Origin: Panulirus ornatus
Lineage: Eukaryota; Arthropoda; Malacostraca; Decapoda; Palinuridae
Reading direction: 5' to 3'
DNA: 64,000 nt
Assembly: GCF_036320965.1 (NCBI RefSeq)
Contig: NC_092255.1
Coordinates: 15,967,063-16,031,062, forward strand
Within the stretch, counting starts at the first letter, position 1, and every line of letters starts with the position of its first letter. Below, piece after piece: positions 1 to 11,735 of this stretch. The notes beneath the pieces were generated by a model that was given only the letters and a program-made list of their open reading frames with translations, did no database searches and was not told where the DNA came from. The position numbers were made by a program, and so were the translations under genes.

Positions 1-85
1 GTATTTAGAATTGCACTCTTCTGATATTTTAGATATTCATAAATCTGTATAACCTTTTCTGTTGCAGGTATCATAGTGACTAGAG

Positions 86-352
86 ATGTATGAATCACTA
101 GGCCCAAGAGGGGGTGAGATGGATCCCCATAACAAGTGCATGGGGGGACGCATGTGGTGCGTCTCAGACATATGTGGCATTATTTGTGCTGTGATGACAT
201 GGTTGCTAGTTACTTATGCAGAATTTGTGGTATTCACAGTAATACTAGGCACTGCAAATTATCCCATCTACACAACCTTCAACCTTCTACTTTTCAACGT
301 GTTTGCAATCCTCGCTCTCTCTTCACATGCACGGGCCATGTTTACAGATCCG
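86..352 (+). CDS. ZDHHC3: ZDHHC3/7 exon 1 (start codon, TM1-TM2, DP of DPG)
   Basis: Codes residues 1-89. The acceptor AG is at 66-67 and 18 nt of 5'UTR precede the ATG at 86. An in-frame TGA at 77-79 rules out a start further upstream in this exon. Hydrophobic segments at about residues 31-54 (containing YAEFVV, typical of ZDHHC3/7) and 62-80 are TM1 and TM2. The exon ends in Asp88-Pro89 and the donor GTAAGT follows at 353, so intron 1 splits the conserved DPG motif. The N-terminus before TM1 is about 30 residues, slightly shorter than in vertebrate ZDHHC3. Confidence 0.9.
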
Positions 353-670
353 GTAAGTTGAAAATTATGGATTTTTTTTCATAACTTTAATTTGCATCAA
401 AAACTCTATTAAGTTTATGCTTTTGTTTTTTCTGGCTACTTATTTCCCTTCATGTGATAATTTGCTTGGAAATTTTGGTTATCATAAACAAGGCTGTGCT
501 AGAGTTGTGTAATTTTGTATAAAATGCTTTGAATACAGGTCATCATGCACATTTAGACATATCCTGAACATACATAGCTTCTTCCCTCAGGACTCTCAAT
601 AAAATGTCTTAAGGGAATTATTGTTTTTGAAAAGAAATTTGTCTGTTTGCTCATTTTGCTCATAGTCTGC
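353..670 (+). other. Intron 1, unique 5' part
   Basis: AT-rich intron sequence from donor GTAAGT to the first LINE-A relic. No coding signal, RNA gene or recognised repeat seen. Confidence 0.6.
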
Positions 671-1229
671 TCAGCGTCTCTCAACCATATTCTTTTTATT
701 TCCACACATCTCTCTTACTCTTCCATTACTTACTTGATCAAACCACCCCACACCACATATTGTCCTCAAACATTTCATTTCAAACACATCCATCTTCCTC
801 TGTTGAACCCTATCTATAGCCCATGCTTTGCAACTATATAGTATTACTGGGACTACTATTTCTTCAAATATACCCATTTTTGCTCTCCGAGATAACATTT
901 TCTCCTTCCACACATTCTTCATCACTCCCAGAACCTTTGCCCCCTTCCCTACCCTGTGACTCACTTCCTCTTTGTTGCTTAATACACTCCCAGATATCTA
1001 AACCACTTCAGTTCCTCCAGTTTTTCTCCATTCAAACTTGCATTCCAATTCTTGTCCCTAAACCCTACTGAACCTAATGACTTTGCTTTTATTCACATTT
1101 ACTCTCAGCTTTCTCCTTTCACACACTTTTCCAAACTCAGTCACCAACTGCTGCAGTTTCTCACTCAAATTAGCCACCAGAGTTGTATAATCGGCAAACA
1201 ACAACTGACTCACTTCTCAGGCTCTCTCA
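671..1229 (-). mobile_element. LINE-A copy 1 fragment (RT end and C-terminal region)
   Basis: On the minus strand this reads into the part of LINE-A after the RT palm: the stretch around AKVLGVMKNVW, then CKAWAIDR, then CLRTICGV, then MCGNKK. Frameshifts break it, and it ends at ATCC, where SINE-A fragment 1 begins in the opposite orientation. Neither the 3'UTR nor the endonuclease is present. It is a decayed dead fragment. Confidence 0.8.
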
Positions 1230-1400
1230 TCCCTGGGGATAGGGGAAAAGAATACTTCCCACGTATTCCCACGTATTCTCTTCTCCAAAAAAAAGGAAGA
1301 GAAAAGGAGGCCAAGTGAGGATATTCCCTCTCAGGCTCAGTCCTCTGTTCTTGACACTACCATGCTAATGTGGGATATGGCGAATATGCATGAAAATCTT
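1226..1400 (+). mobile_element. SINE-A fragment 1
   Basis: Begins with the leader CCTGGGGATAGGGG and AATACTTCCCACGT, and has an internal deletion before the purine-rich AAGGAAGAG part. It ends in a diverged GCTAATGTGGGATATGGCGAA tail, like the complete SINE-A at 38819-39064. The 5' end abuts LINE-A copy 1 at a shared ATCC. Confidence 0.75.
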
Positions 1401-1404
1401 TTTC

Positions 1405-1499
1405 TTTATTGTTATACTTAATCACTGTTTCCTGTGTCAACGAGGTAGTGCAAGAAAACTGATGAAGAATGGCCCAACCACTCATATACACATGTATAT
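1405..1499 (-). mobile_element. LINE-A copy 2, 3' end remnant
   Basis: Old version of the LINE-A 3' end read on the minus strand, with the AACGAGGTAGTGCAAG core and GGCCCAACC. It is interrupted at a TATATA stretch by the tail of copy 3, so copy 3 appears to have landed in this older copy's 3'UTR. Confidence 0.7.
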
Positions 1500-4400
1500 A
1501 TTATTATTTCATATTATTTATTATACTTTGTTGGTCTCCTGCATTAGCGAGGTAGCACAAGGAAACAGATGAAAGAATGGCCCAACCCATCCACATACAC
1601 ATGTATATACATACACGTTCACACACGCACATATACATACCTATACATTTCAACATATACATATATATATACATGTACATAATTCATACTTGCTGCCTTT
1701 ATTCATTCCCGTCACCACCCTGCCACACATGAAATGACACCCCCCCTCCCCAGCACATGCCCGAAGTAGTGCTAGGATAAAACAACAAAGGCCACATTTG
1801 TTCACAGTCTGTCTCTAGCTGTCATGTATAATGCACTGAAACCATAGCTTCCTTTCCACATCCAGGCCCCACAGACCTTTCCATGGTTTACCCCAGACAT
1901 TTCACCTGCCCTAGTTCAGTCCACAGACAGCACGTTGACCCCGGTATACCACATTGCTCCAATTCACTTTATTCCTTGCACGCCTTTCACCCTCCTGCAT
2001 GTTTAGGCCCCGATCGCTCAAAATCTTTTTCACTCCATCTTTCCACCTCCAATTTGGTCTCCCACTTCTTGTTCCCTCCACCGCTGACACATACATCCTC
2101 TTGGTCAATCTTTCCTCTCTCATTCTCTCCATGTGACCAAACCATTTCAAAACACCCTCTTCTGCTCTCTCAACCACACTCTTTTTATTACCACTTATCT
2201 CTCTTACCCAATAATAACTTACTCAATCAAACCACCTCACACCACATATTGTCCTCAAACATCTCATTTCCAGCACATCCACCTTCCTCCGCACAACTCT
2301 ATCTATAGCCCATTCCTCGCAACCATATAAATACATTGTTGGAACCACTATTCCTTCAAACATACCCATTTTTGCTTTCCGAGATAATGTTTTCAACTTC
2401 ACACATTCTTCAACACTTCCAGAACTTTTGCCCCCTTCCCCACCCTATGATTCACTTCTGCTTCCATGGTTCCATCCGCTGCCAAATCCACTCCCAGATA
2501 TGTAAAACACCTCACTTCAGTTTTTCTCCATTCAAACTTGCCACCCAGTTGACTTGTCCCTCAACCCTACTGTACCTAATAACCTTGCTCTTATTCACAT
2601 TTACTCTCAGCTTCCTTCTTTCACACACTTTACCAAACTCAGTCACCAGCTTCCGCAGTTTCTCCCACAAATCAGCCACCAGCGCTGTATCATCAGCGAA
2701 CAATAACTGACTCACTTCCCAAGCTCTCTCATCCACAACAGACTGCATACTTGCCCCTCTTTCCAAAACTCTTGCATTCACCTCCCTAACATCCCCATCC
2801 ATAAACAAATTAAACAACCATGGAGACATCACACACCCCTGTCGCAAACCAACATTCACTGAGAACCAATCACTTTCCTCTCTTCCTACATGTACACATG
2901 CCTTACTTCCTCGATAAAAACTTTTCACTGCTTCTAACAACTTGCCTCCCACACCATATATTCTTAATACCTTCCACAGAGCATCTCTATCAACTCTATG
3001 ATATGCCTTCTCCAGATCCATAAATGCTACATACAAATCTATTTGCTTTTCTAAGTATTTCTCACATACATTCTTCAAAGCAAACGCCTGATCCACACAT
3101 CCTCTACCACTTCTGAAACCACACTGCTCTTCCCCAATGTGATGCTCTGTACATGCCTTCACCCTCTCAATCAATACCCTCCCATATAATTTACAAGGAA
3201 TACTCAACAAACAATTACCTCTGTAATTTGAGCACTCACTTTTATCCCCTTTGCCTTTGTACAATGGCACTATGCAAGCATTCCGTCGATCCTCGGGCAC
3301 CTAGCCATGAGTCATACATACATTAAATAACCTCACCAACCAGTCAACAATACAGTCACCCCCTTTTTTAATAAATTCCACTGCAATACCATCCAAACCT
3401 GCTGCCTTGCCAGCTTTCATCTTCCGCAAAGATTTTACTACTTCTCTGTTTACCAAATCATTCTCCCTAACCCTCTCACTTTGCACACCACCTCGACCAA
3501 AACACCGTATATCTGCCACTCTGTCATCAAACACATTCAGCAGACCTTCAAAATACTCACTCCATCTCCTTCTCACATCACCACTACTTGTTATCACCTC
3601 CCCATTAGCCCCCTTCACCGAAGTTCCCATTTGTTCCCTTGTCTTACGCACTTTATTTACCTCCTTCCAAAACATCTTTTTATTCTCCCTAAAATTTAAT
3701 GATACTCTCTCACCCTAACTTTCATTTGCCCTCTTTTTTGCCTCTTGCACCTTTCTCTTGACCTCCTGCCTCTTTCTTTTATACATCTCCAAGTCATTTG
3801 CATTATTTCCCTGCAAAAATCGTCCAAATGCCTCTCTCTTCTCTTTCACTAATAATCTTACTTTTTCATCCCACCACTCACTACCCTTTCTAATCTGCCC
3901 ACCTCTTATGGTTCTCATGCCACAAGCATCTTTTGCACAAGCCATCACTGCTTCCCTAAATACATCCCATTCCTCCCCCACTCCCCTTACGTCCTTTGTT
4001 CTCACCTTTTTCCATTCTGTACTCAGTCTCTCCTGGTACTTCCTCACACAAGTCTCCTTCCCAAGCTCACTTACTCTCACCACTCTCTTCACCCCAACAT
4101 TCTCTTTTCTTTTCTAAAAACTTCTACAAATCTTCACCTTTGCCTCCACAAGATAATGATCAGACATCCCTCCAGTTGCACCTCTCAGCACATTAACATC
4201 CAAAAGTCTCTCTGTTGCACGCCTATCAATTAACACCTAATCCAATAATGCTCTCTAGCCATCTCTCATACTTACATATGTATACTTATTTATATCTCTC
4301 TTTTTAAACCAGGTATTCCCAAACACCAGTCCTTTTTCAGTCCATAAATCTACGAGCTCTTCACCATTTCCATTTACAACACTGGACACCCCGTGTACAC

Positions 4401-4758
4401 CAATTATTCCCTCAACTGCCACATTACTTACCTTTGCATTCAAGTAACCCATCACTATAACCCAGTCTCGTGCATCAAAACTACTAACACACTCACTCAG
4501 CTGCTCCCAAAACACTTGCCTCTCATGATCTTTCTTCTCATGCCCACGTGCATATGCACCAATAATCACCCATTTCTCTCCATCCACTTTCAGTTTTACC
4601 CATATCAGTCTAGAGTTTACTTTCTTACACACTACCACATACTCCCACCACTCCTGTTTCAGGAGTAGTGCTACTCCTTCCCTTGCTCTTGTCCTCTCAT
4701 TAACCCCTGACTTTACTCCCAAGACATTCCCAAACCACTCTTCCCCTTTACCCTTGAA
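1500..4758 (-). mobile_element. LINE-A copy 3, nearly complete, broken ORF
   Basis: In element order (right to left): endonuclease 4770-4255, linker with WWDEKV 4092-3715, RT 3675-2512, C-terminal region to about 1911, long 3'UTR to 1525, then an AT-rich tail. Intact motifs include [33 protein letters not shown] and [10 protein letters not shown]. Motif A reads FMDLEKAYHRVDRD, with the catalytic Asp kept. Stops at several points (for example 4239, 3713 and 3301) divide the ORF. It lacks the leader and the first endonuclease residues and runs directly into copy 4 at about 4758. Confidence 0.88.
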
Positions 4759-5516
4759 CTCAGTCACCAACTTCTGCAGTTTCTCACTCGGAATCAGCCA
4801 CTAGAGCTATATCATCAGTGAACAACAGCTGACCCACTTCACAGGCTCTCTCATCCCCGACGAACTGCATACTCGCGCCTCTTTTCAAAAGATGTGTGTT
4901 TAGTTCCCTAACCACCACATCCATAAACAAATTTAACAACCATGGGGACATCACACAGCCCCAGCTGCAGAACGACATTCATTGGGAACCAATCACTCTC
5001 CTCTCATCCTGCTTGATCACATGCCTTACATCCTTAGTAAAAACATTTCACTGCTTCTTGCAAGTTACCTCCCACACCATATGCTCTTAAGACCTTCCAC
5101 AAAGCATCTCTGTCAACCCTATCATATGCCTTCTCCAGATCCATAAATGCTACATACAAATCCATCTGTTTTCCGCAGTATTTCTCACTTTCTTCAGAGC
5201 AAACACCTGATCCACACATCCTCTTCTACTTCTGAAACCACACTGCTGTTCCCCAATCTCATGCTCTGTACATGCTTTCACCCTCTCATTCAATACCCAC
5301 CCTTATATTTTCCCAGGAATACTCAACAGACGTATGCCTCATAGTTTGAACACTCGCATTTATCCCCTTTGCCTTTGTGCAGTGGCACTGTAGATGCTTT
5401 CTGCCAATCCTCAGGCACCTCACCATGATCCATACATACATGAATATCCTAACCAAACATAACAATACAGTCATCCCTTTTCTTGATAAATTCAAGTGCA
5501 ATACCATCCAAACCCT
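4755..5516 (-). mobile_element. LINE-A copy 4 fragment (RT palm)
   Basis: Covers RT from the KLVTEF region back to KGKG and the start of the AGLDGI block, with several stops and frameshifts. The motif A stretch FMDLEKAYDRVDRD is kept at about 5150. The CSWGCVMSPW stretch is a damaged motif B. It joins copy 3 directly without a tail, so this is a fragment junction and not a clean insertion. Confidence 0.8.
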
Positions 5517-5524
5517 TCTATACG

Positions 5525-5685
5525 TTTTCTCCATACATATTCATCATTTCCTGCTTTAGCAAGGTAACATAAAGAACAAAGGACTGAGCCTTAGAAAGAA
5601 AATCCTCACTTGGTCCCCATCTTTGTCCCTTCTTCTGGAAAGTTAAAAGCTTGAGGGAAGGATTTCCTGACATTACATTGCTAGC
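5525..5685 (-). mobile_element. SINE-A fragment 2 (diverged)
   Basis: Old copy in the minus orientation. It keeps the CATTTCCTGCTTTAGCAAGG tail core, AAGAACAAAGGACTGAGCC, the TCTGGAAAGTTAAAAG region and the AGGGAAGGATTTCC part of the leader. The first leader bases are missing. Confidence 0.7.
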
Positions 5686-6330
5686 AAAGGAAACGGTGAT
5701 CAAGTATAATAAATGAATGAATATAATAAAATGTATGATATGTCTGATTCTGAAATGTAAATTAGTCTACCATATAAGGGGTGATAAATTGCTCTTTATT
5801 CACCTGGTTTTCATCAGAGCTGCTCATTTAATTAGCCAGAATTAATCAAGATTAAGCATATTAATATGGAGGTCTTCACCAAAAAGGGAATTTCAAAACC
5901 GTGATAAAATCTACATGATCATACGTTTGAGATGATTTTGATAGCAGACATTAAAGCTTTCATGAAGTGCAGTACTTCTCTGTTATTATTTGCATCAAGT
6001 AAAGATATAGACATTCAAGTTTTAGTTTCTCTATCTCAATGCTTATATTTTCTGTGGGTCAGTGAAATGATTATGATCTTTTGTAAAGGGGGTTACTGTT
6101 TAATGTGCATTACATGTTTGAATGAGCAACATTATGAGTGCTACTGATCGGTCCTTGAAGCTTGATGCAGAGATGTTCTGTGAGCAAATTGTATGTACCA
6201 GTGTGCTTGAGTGTGGGAGATGAATAGATAAAGAATGATAGAACTGTTGCTGTTGCTTTGTATTACTTACCTTAAAGCGTATGTTACAGATAATATATAA
6301 CTGTCTTGTTGTTTGATTTTTTTTCTTCAG
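5686..6330 (+). other. Intron 1, unique 3' part
   Basis: AT-rich intron ending in a T-rich tract and the acceptor TTCAG at 6326-6330. No other feature seen. Confidence 0.6.
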
Positions 6331-6552
6331 GGTGCTGTTCCAAAGGGAAATGCTACTCGGGAAAACATTCAGCGAATGGGGCTTCGTGAAGGCCAAGTTA
6401 TTTTTAAATGTCCAAAATGCTGCAGCATAAAACCTGAGCGAGCTCACCACTGTTCAGTTTGCCAGCGGTGTATCCGTAAGATGGATCATCACTGCCCTTG
6501 GGTCAACAACTGTGTTGGAGAAAACAATCAGAAGTTCTTTGTACTTTTTACG
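6331..6552 (+). CDS. ZDHHC3: ZDHHC3/7 exon 2 (DHHC cysteine-rich catalytic domain)
   Basis: Codes residues 90-163. Gly90 completes DPG, and [11 protein letters not shown] follows as in ZDHHC3/7. The zinc-binding cysteine-rich domain has Cys116, Cys119, Cys120, His128-His129, Cys130, Cys133, Cys136 and Cys150. The catalytic Asp-His-His-Cys is at 141-144, and Cys144 is the expected acyl-enzyme residue. No key residue is missing. The exon ends FFVLFT before donor GTAGGT. At the protein level it is the most conserved part of the window. Confidence 0.96.
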
Positions 6553-7035
6553 GTAGGTTTAAACATATACTATTCCTTGTATGATTGATTAACTTAATTG
6601 TACAACCCTAGGACCAATTTCATGGGGCTCCTGCAGCTTTGAAGAAAGAAGTTCCTCAAGGAGACAGTATCCCATTTCTTCCAGTGATGGTGATACAGCC
6701 TTGCTGGAGGTTATTCTTACTTGTGGTGTAACCACATGCAAATGGCTTCCTGAATTTAGTACACTTTCAGTTTGATTAATTACAGTAACTTCCTCTTTTA
6801 TGGAACCTTCCTAGACAAGGAATGACATGTACATGGAATTTGATTTTGATCTTGAAATTTTTTTTTTTTTTTCTAGATGCTGGAAAAATTTCCAAGTTGA
6901 CCTGTTTACCTTTTCCTCAAGGTATTTAGGAATTATTTCCAACTGCACTGATAAGTAAAAGCGGAGCTGTACTAGAGTAACTCGATTGATATAGATTTTT
7001 TTTAGAAACATCTATGTATGAATATTATTATTCAT
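6553..7035 (+). other. Intron 2, unique 5' part
   Basis: No gene or recognised mobile element between the exon 2 donor and the first LINE-A tail. A T-run lies near 6859-6873. Confidence 0.55.
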
Positions 7036-7121
7036 TCATTCATGCCTTGTCTGTTTCCTTGCGCTACCTCGCTAATGCAGAAGACAGCAATTAAGTATAG
7101 TAAATAACTTTATTTTATACA
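7036..7121 (+). mobile_element. LINE-A copy 5, solo 3' end
   Basis: Plus-oriented 3' terminus containing TGTTTCCTTGCGCTACCTCG and a decayed AGACAGC, followed by an AT-rich tail. No coding part is attached. Confidence 0.7.
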
Positions 7122-7302
7122 TTATGAGTCAGTTGTTGTTCGCTGATGATACAGCGCTGGTGGCTGATTCGGGTGAGAAACTGCAGAAGTTGGTGACTGA
7201 GTTTGGTAAAGTGTGTGAAAGAAGAAAGCTGAGAGTAAATGTGAATAAAAGCAAGGTTATTAGGTACAGTAGGGTTGAGCGACAAGTCAGTTGGGAGGTA
7301 AG
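7122..7302 (+). mobile_element. LINE-A copy 6 fragment (RT FADD motif, + strand)
   Basis: Codes [18 protein letters not shown] through [12 protein letters not shown] to WEVSL in one frame. It then switches directly to copy 7 in the opposite orientation. Both sides share GTTT at the switch. Confidence 0.8.
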
Positions 7303-9425
7303 TTTACCCCAGACACTTCACATGCCCTGGTTCAATCCATTGATAGCACGTCAACCCCGGTATACCACATTGTTCCAATTCACTCTATTCCTCGTACGCC
7401 TTTCACCCTCCTGTATGTTCAGGCCCCAGTTGTTCAAAATCTTTTTCACTCCATCCTTCCACCTCCAATTTGGTCTCCCGCTCCTCCTTCTTCCATCCAT
7501 CTCTGACACATATATCCTCTTTGTCAATCTTTTCTCACTCATTCTTTCCATATGTCCAAACCCTTTCAACACACTCTCTTCTGCTCTTTCAGCCACACTC
7601 TTTTTATTACCACACATCTCTCTTACCCTTTCATTACTCACTCGATCAAACCACCTCACACCACATATTGTCCTCAAACATTTCGTTTCCAACACATCCA
7701 CCCTCCTCCGCACAACCCTATCAATAACCCATGCCTTGCAACCATATAACATTGTCGGAACCACTGTTCCTTCAAACACCCATTTTTGCTCTCTGAGATA
7801 ACGTTCTCGCCTTCCACACATTCTTTAATGCTTCCAGAACCTTTACCTTCTCCCCCACCATGTGACTCACTTCTGCTTCCATGGTTCCATCCGCTGCTAA
7901 GTCCACTCCAGTTTTTCTCCATTTAAACTTACCTCCCAGTTAACATGTCCCTCAACCCTACTGAACCTAATAACCTTGCTCTTATTCACATTTACTCTCA
8001 ACTTTCTTCTTTCACACACTTTACCAAACTCAGTCACCAACTTCTGCACTTTCTCACCCAAATCAGCCAGCAGTGCTGTACCATCAGCAAACAACAACTG
8101 ACTCACTTCCCAAGCCCTCTCATCCACAACAGTCTGCATACTTGCCCCACTCTCCAAAACTCTTGCATTCACCTCCCTAATCATCCCCTTCATAAACAAA
8201 TTAAACAACCATGGAGACATAGCTTAATTCAGCCATAAACCAACATTCACTGGGAACCAATCACTGTCCTGTCCTCCTAATCGTACATATGCCTTACATC
8301 CCTGGTAAAAACTTTTCACTGCTTCTGGCAACTTACCTCCCATGCCATATACTCTTAGAACCTTCCACAAAGCATCTCTATCAACCCTATCATATACCTT
8401 CTCCAGATCCATAAATGCTACATACAAATCCATGTTTTTCTCGCATACATTCTTCAAAGCAAACACCTGATCCACTCATCCTCTACCACTTCTGAAACCA
8501 CACAGCTCTTCGCCAATCTGATAATTTGTACATGCATTTACCCTTTCAATCAATATCCCCCCATATAATTTCCAGGGATGCTCAACAGACTTATGCCTCT
8601 TTGGTTTGAACACTCACCTTTATCCCCTTTGCCTTTGTACAGTGGCACTGTGCATGCATGCTGCCAATCCTCAGGCACTTCACCATGATCCATACATACA
8701 TTGAATATCCTTACCAACCAATCAACAGCACAGTCATCCCCTTTTTTAATAAATTCCACTGGAATACAGTCCAAATCTGCCGCCTTGTTGGCTTTCATCT
8801 CCTGGAAAGCTTTCACTACCTCTTCTCTGTTTACTGAATCATTCTCCCTAACCTTCTCACTTTGCACACCACCTCAACCAAATCACCTTATATCTGCCAC
8901 TCTCTCATCAAACACATTCACTTTCAAAACACCCTCTCCATCTCCTCACTTCATCATTACTTGTTATTACCTCCCCATTTGCCCCCTTCACCAATGTTCC
9001 CATTTGTTCTCTTGTCTTATGCACTTTATTTACCTCCTTCCAAAACATCTTTTTATTCTCCCTAAATTCCAACTCCCATGTGCCCTCTTTTTCACCTCTT
9101 GCACCATTCTCTTGACCTGCCACTTTCTTTTATACATCTCCCAATCATTTGCACTACTTCCCTGCAAAAATCGTCCAAACGCCTCTCTCATCTCTTTCAC
9201 TAACAATCTTACTTCTTAATCCCACCATTCACTACCCTTTCTAATTTGCCCACCTCCCACCTTTCTCACGCCACATGCATCTTTTGTACAAGCCATCACT
9301 GCTTCCCTAGATACTTCCCATTCCTATCCCACTCCACTTACAACATTTGCTATCACTTTTTGCCATTCTGCACTCAATCTCTCCTGGTACTTCCTCACAC
9401 AAGCTCACTCACTCTCACAGACATA
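7303..9425 (-). mobile_element. LINE-A copy 7, decayed RT to C-terminal region
   Basis: Minus-strand copy running from the start of the 3'UTR (its last part and tail are missing) through the C-terminal region 7351-7821, RT 7897-8867 and the linker around 9065-9400. Motifs visible are MDLEKVYDRVDRD and LLFADGTALLAD, where the second Asp of FADD has become Gly. Many frameshifts occur, with internal losses near 8220 and 8930. It is inactive. Confidence 0.82.
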
Positions 9426-10477
9426 CAAATGCACCTCCTTATGTTATTAGTTGTGCATACTGATATTTAATTACAGCAAAATCTCTGCCTTCTCAGTTGC
9501 CAGATCCTCATTTTTAGATATATTTTCCTGTGTTTGTTCTGATATTAGATGCTGAATTAATTTGTGCAGTGAAGTTGACCTCCGTTTCTAACGTTAATTG
9601 CTCTGTTTGTATACTACGCGCTGGGCTTGTGCACCTTCAGACCCCTTTTTATCATGTGCTCATGGCATCTGTAAGAGGCAGAATCTTATACAGTGCCCTT
9701 GATCACATAAACAGTGATTATTGTTAATGTAATGTATAAATGTTATGTATGAATACGGTGCAAAAGGTTATGAGCATTCATCAGTTTGTTGGAGAGCCTC
9801 GCTCATTTCTTATTGTCAGATTACTGGTGAATAATGATACACTAGGATGTAATGTACAAGTACTGAATGTAAAATAAAAGAACAGAAGATGTGTACACAA
9901 TCAGAACCACTGAAAGAATTCAGGTATGCATGTGAGGGCCCTTAGTGATGGAGAAAGTAAGCAGCAGATAGTGGTGATGGTGGTAACTCCAGGAGTGCCT
10001 GCCTTCTCTGAATGTAAAATGAAGGAAGGGAAGACATTTACATAATAATAACCAATCCATGAAGCCAGAATGAGTGGTGGTATGTTTGCTTCACCTCCCA
10101 CCTACCCTGTGCCTGCCACTCCATCACCATTAGACCACTGTCACCTAAATTTTCTCTTTCAACCTCTCAAGAGGTTGGCTGATAATTTTTCATAAAATAG
10201 ATTTTCCTTATTAACTATAAATGTGGTGGATTCTATTTTAGTTAGAAAATAGTGTTCATAAGTTCATTTACGACATAGAGTTACTTCCAGAATAGAGTAT
10301 TTAAAGATCATCTCACTTATGTATTTGTACTGTATTTCTGATTAATGACACTAATGAATTATTATGTAAAACTAATAAGCCAATGCTGTGAGTGAGTTTG
10401 AAAGCAAAATTTACAATTGTATTGTAGTCAGAATGAGAGATGGTTTAAAAATGTGTGCACACACACATAGATTTTTT
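9426..10477 (+). other. Intron 2, unique stretch
   Basis: About 1 kb with no coding pattern, RNA gene or recognised repeat. It contains AATAAAA near 9871, but nothing ties it to a transcript. Confidence 0.5.
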
Positions 10478-10575
10478 TCATGCTTGATTGCTGCTTCCTG
10501 TGTCAGCAAGGTAGCACCAGGAAAGAGATGAAGAAAGATGCATCCACTCGCATACACATATTTATATACATTTAT
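10478..10575 (-). mobile_element. LINE-A copy 8, solo 3' end (old)
   Basis: Diverged 3' terminus in minus orientation, with TTCCTGTGTCAGCAAGGTAG and CATCCACTCGCATACACA. It matches the old tail variants at 28898 and 50060. Confidence 0.65.
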
Positions 10576-10689
10576 GCACATATGTAGTTGTACATACTGT
10601 TGATATTTTGATCACACTAGTCCATGATGATAGTTATGAAGGTGAAATTGCAATTCAGTGGTTCACATTATTTTATTTGAAATGTAATT

Positions 10690-11735
10690 TTTCCATACAT
10701 GCAGCACTACATGTTTCACAGAGAGAATCCGCCTCCTCAGGTGCAAACAACCCATAGGTTTTTAGATCCCAACATCACCACAAAAATTCCATCTCTACTG
10801 TGTTATTCTTAACTACACCCTGGCCTGATTCATAGAGGGAAAGGGGGGTTGTTGTGTAATTAAAGGGGGTTATGTGTTAGGAGGGTTGGGGGTGGCCTGG
10901 GTAACAACGTGTGTGTCCAACTATTTTTTCTTATGTTATCGTTTCTTGATAATTCTTTCATAATGATTTTTTTGATAATTGTATGTGCTTTAAAGTTACC
11001 TGGGAACAAATTAAAGTTCTTAGTATTATCAGTTAAGACAGATTCAGTGGTGTTACAGGTAGCATAATCAGAAGAGAGGGGTACAATGTGACTGGGTTTA
11101 CAAGGTGATTGTTTTCATGACTGTGTTTAGGGATCATATATGTGTGGTCATTCCTGCATACTGAATGATGGTGCCAATAGCAGCTCTTAGTTACTGTTTT
11201 ACCTTACAACAGTTTATGGGCAAAAGCATTAAACTCAGATAAGAACAGCATTAACCTTTTGTCCTATTCCTTAACTCAGGACAAAAAACTTTCTCTGGGA
11301 TTTGGACACTTTTTCTTTCAAATCCACTGATCCTTTTAGCAAGAAACATTTAGTATCTATTGTTAAATCCACTAATAACACCAAACTGGAATTTTATTTT
11401 GCATCCGGTTCAGTTATAAGTGCCTTGAGCAGTGATAACATTTCCAAGTGTCATGACATGCCACATAGATTCCAGAGAGCCATTGAAACTCTCAAGAAAA
11501 ATAAAGATATTCATACCATAAAATCAGATAACCCTAGTCATTTCATGATTCTGAATATCATGGACTATAGATGTAAACTTAAGGTTCTTTCAAATGATGG
11601 TGAAACATATGAAAGATGACATCCAATCTCCTTAATAATATAGTAAAGACCTTCAACTCTAGACTCAACTAATTGTTAAATAAGCATCAGGACATTCTGA
11701 AGTCAGTAAGGATGGTTAATCCCTTTCTTCCTTAT
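10690..11735 (+). mobile_element. Penelope-like element relic
   Basis: An open frame at 11302-11619 carries AIETLKKNKDI, then KSDNPSHFMILNIMDYRCK, then the ETYER region. After a frame break comes LLNNIVKTFN and then MVNPFLPYI. These fit the N-terminal part of Penelope-like RT proteins, which continue into a YGLPK motif. The frame is cut exactly there by the tail of LINE-A copy 9, and no RT palm or GIY-YIG domain remains. The hammerhead-like motif lies about 550 bp upstream on the opposite strand; such ribozymes are known in Penelope-like element repeats. The left limit is approximate. Confidence 0.6.
10693..10746 (-). ncRNA. Hammerhead-ribozyme-like motif
   Basis: On the minus strand CTGAGGA (complement of 10734-10740) fits the CUGANGA core and GAAA (complement of 10714-10717) the second core box. 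Between them 10718-10722 can pair with 10728-10732 as stem II, using two G-U pairs and leaving one bulged base. After GAAA a perfect 5-bp stem III forms (10697-10701 with 10110-offset partner 10110 replaced by 10710-10714; loop of 8), ending in a GUA triplet, a permitted cleavage site. Stem I would be open and is weak here. Self-cleavage is not shown. Confidence 0.45.

Noticed and set aside
7303..9425. Twin priming as the explanation for copies 6 and 7
   Set aside because: Copy 7 lacks its 3' tail at the joint and already contains the RT segment present in copy 6, so the parts are not complementary halves.
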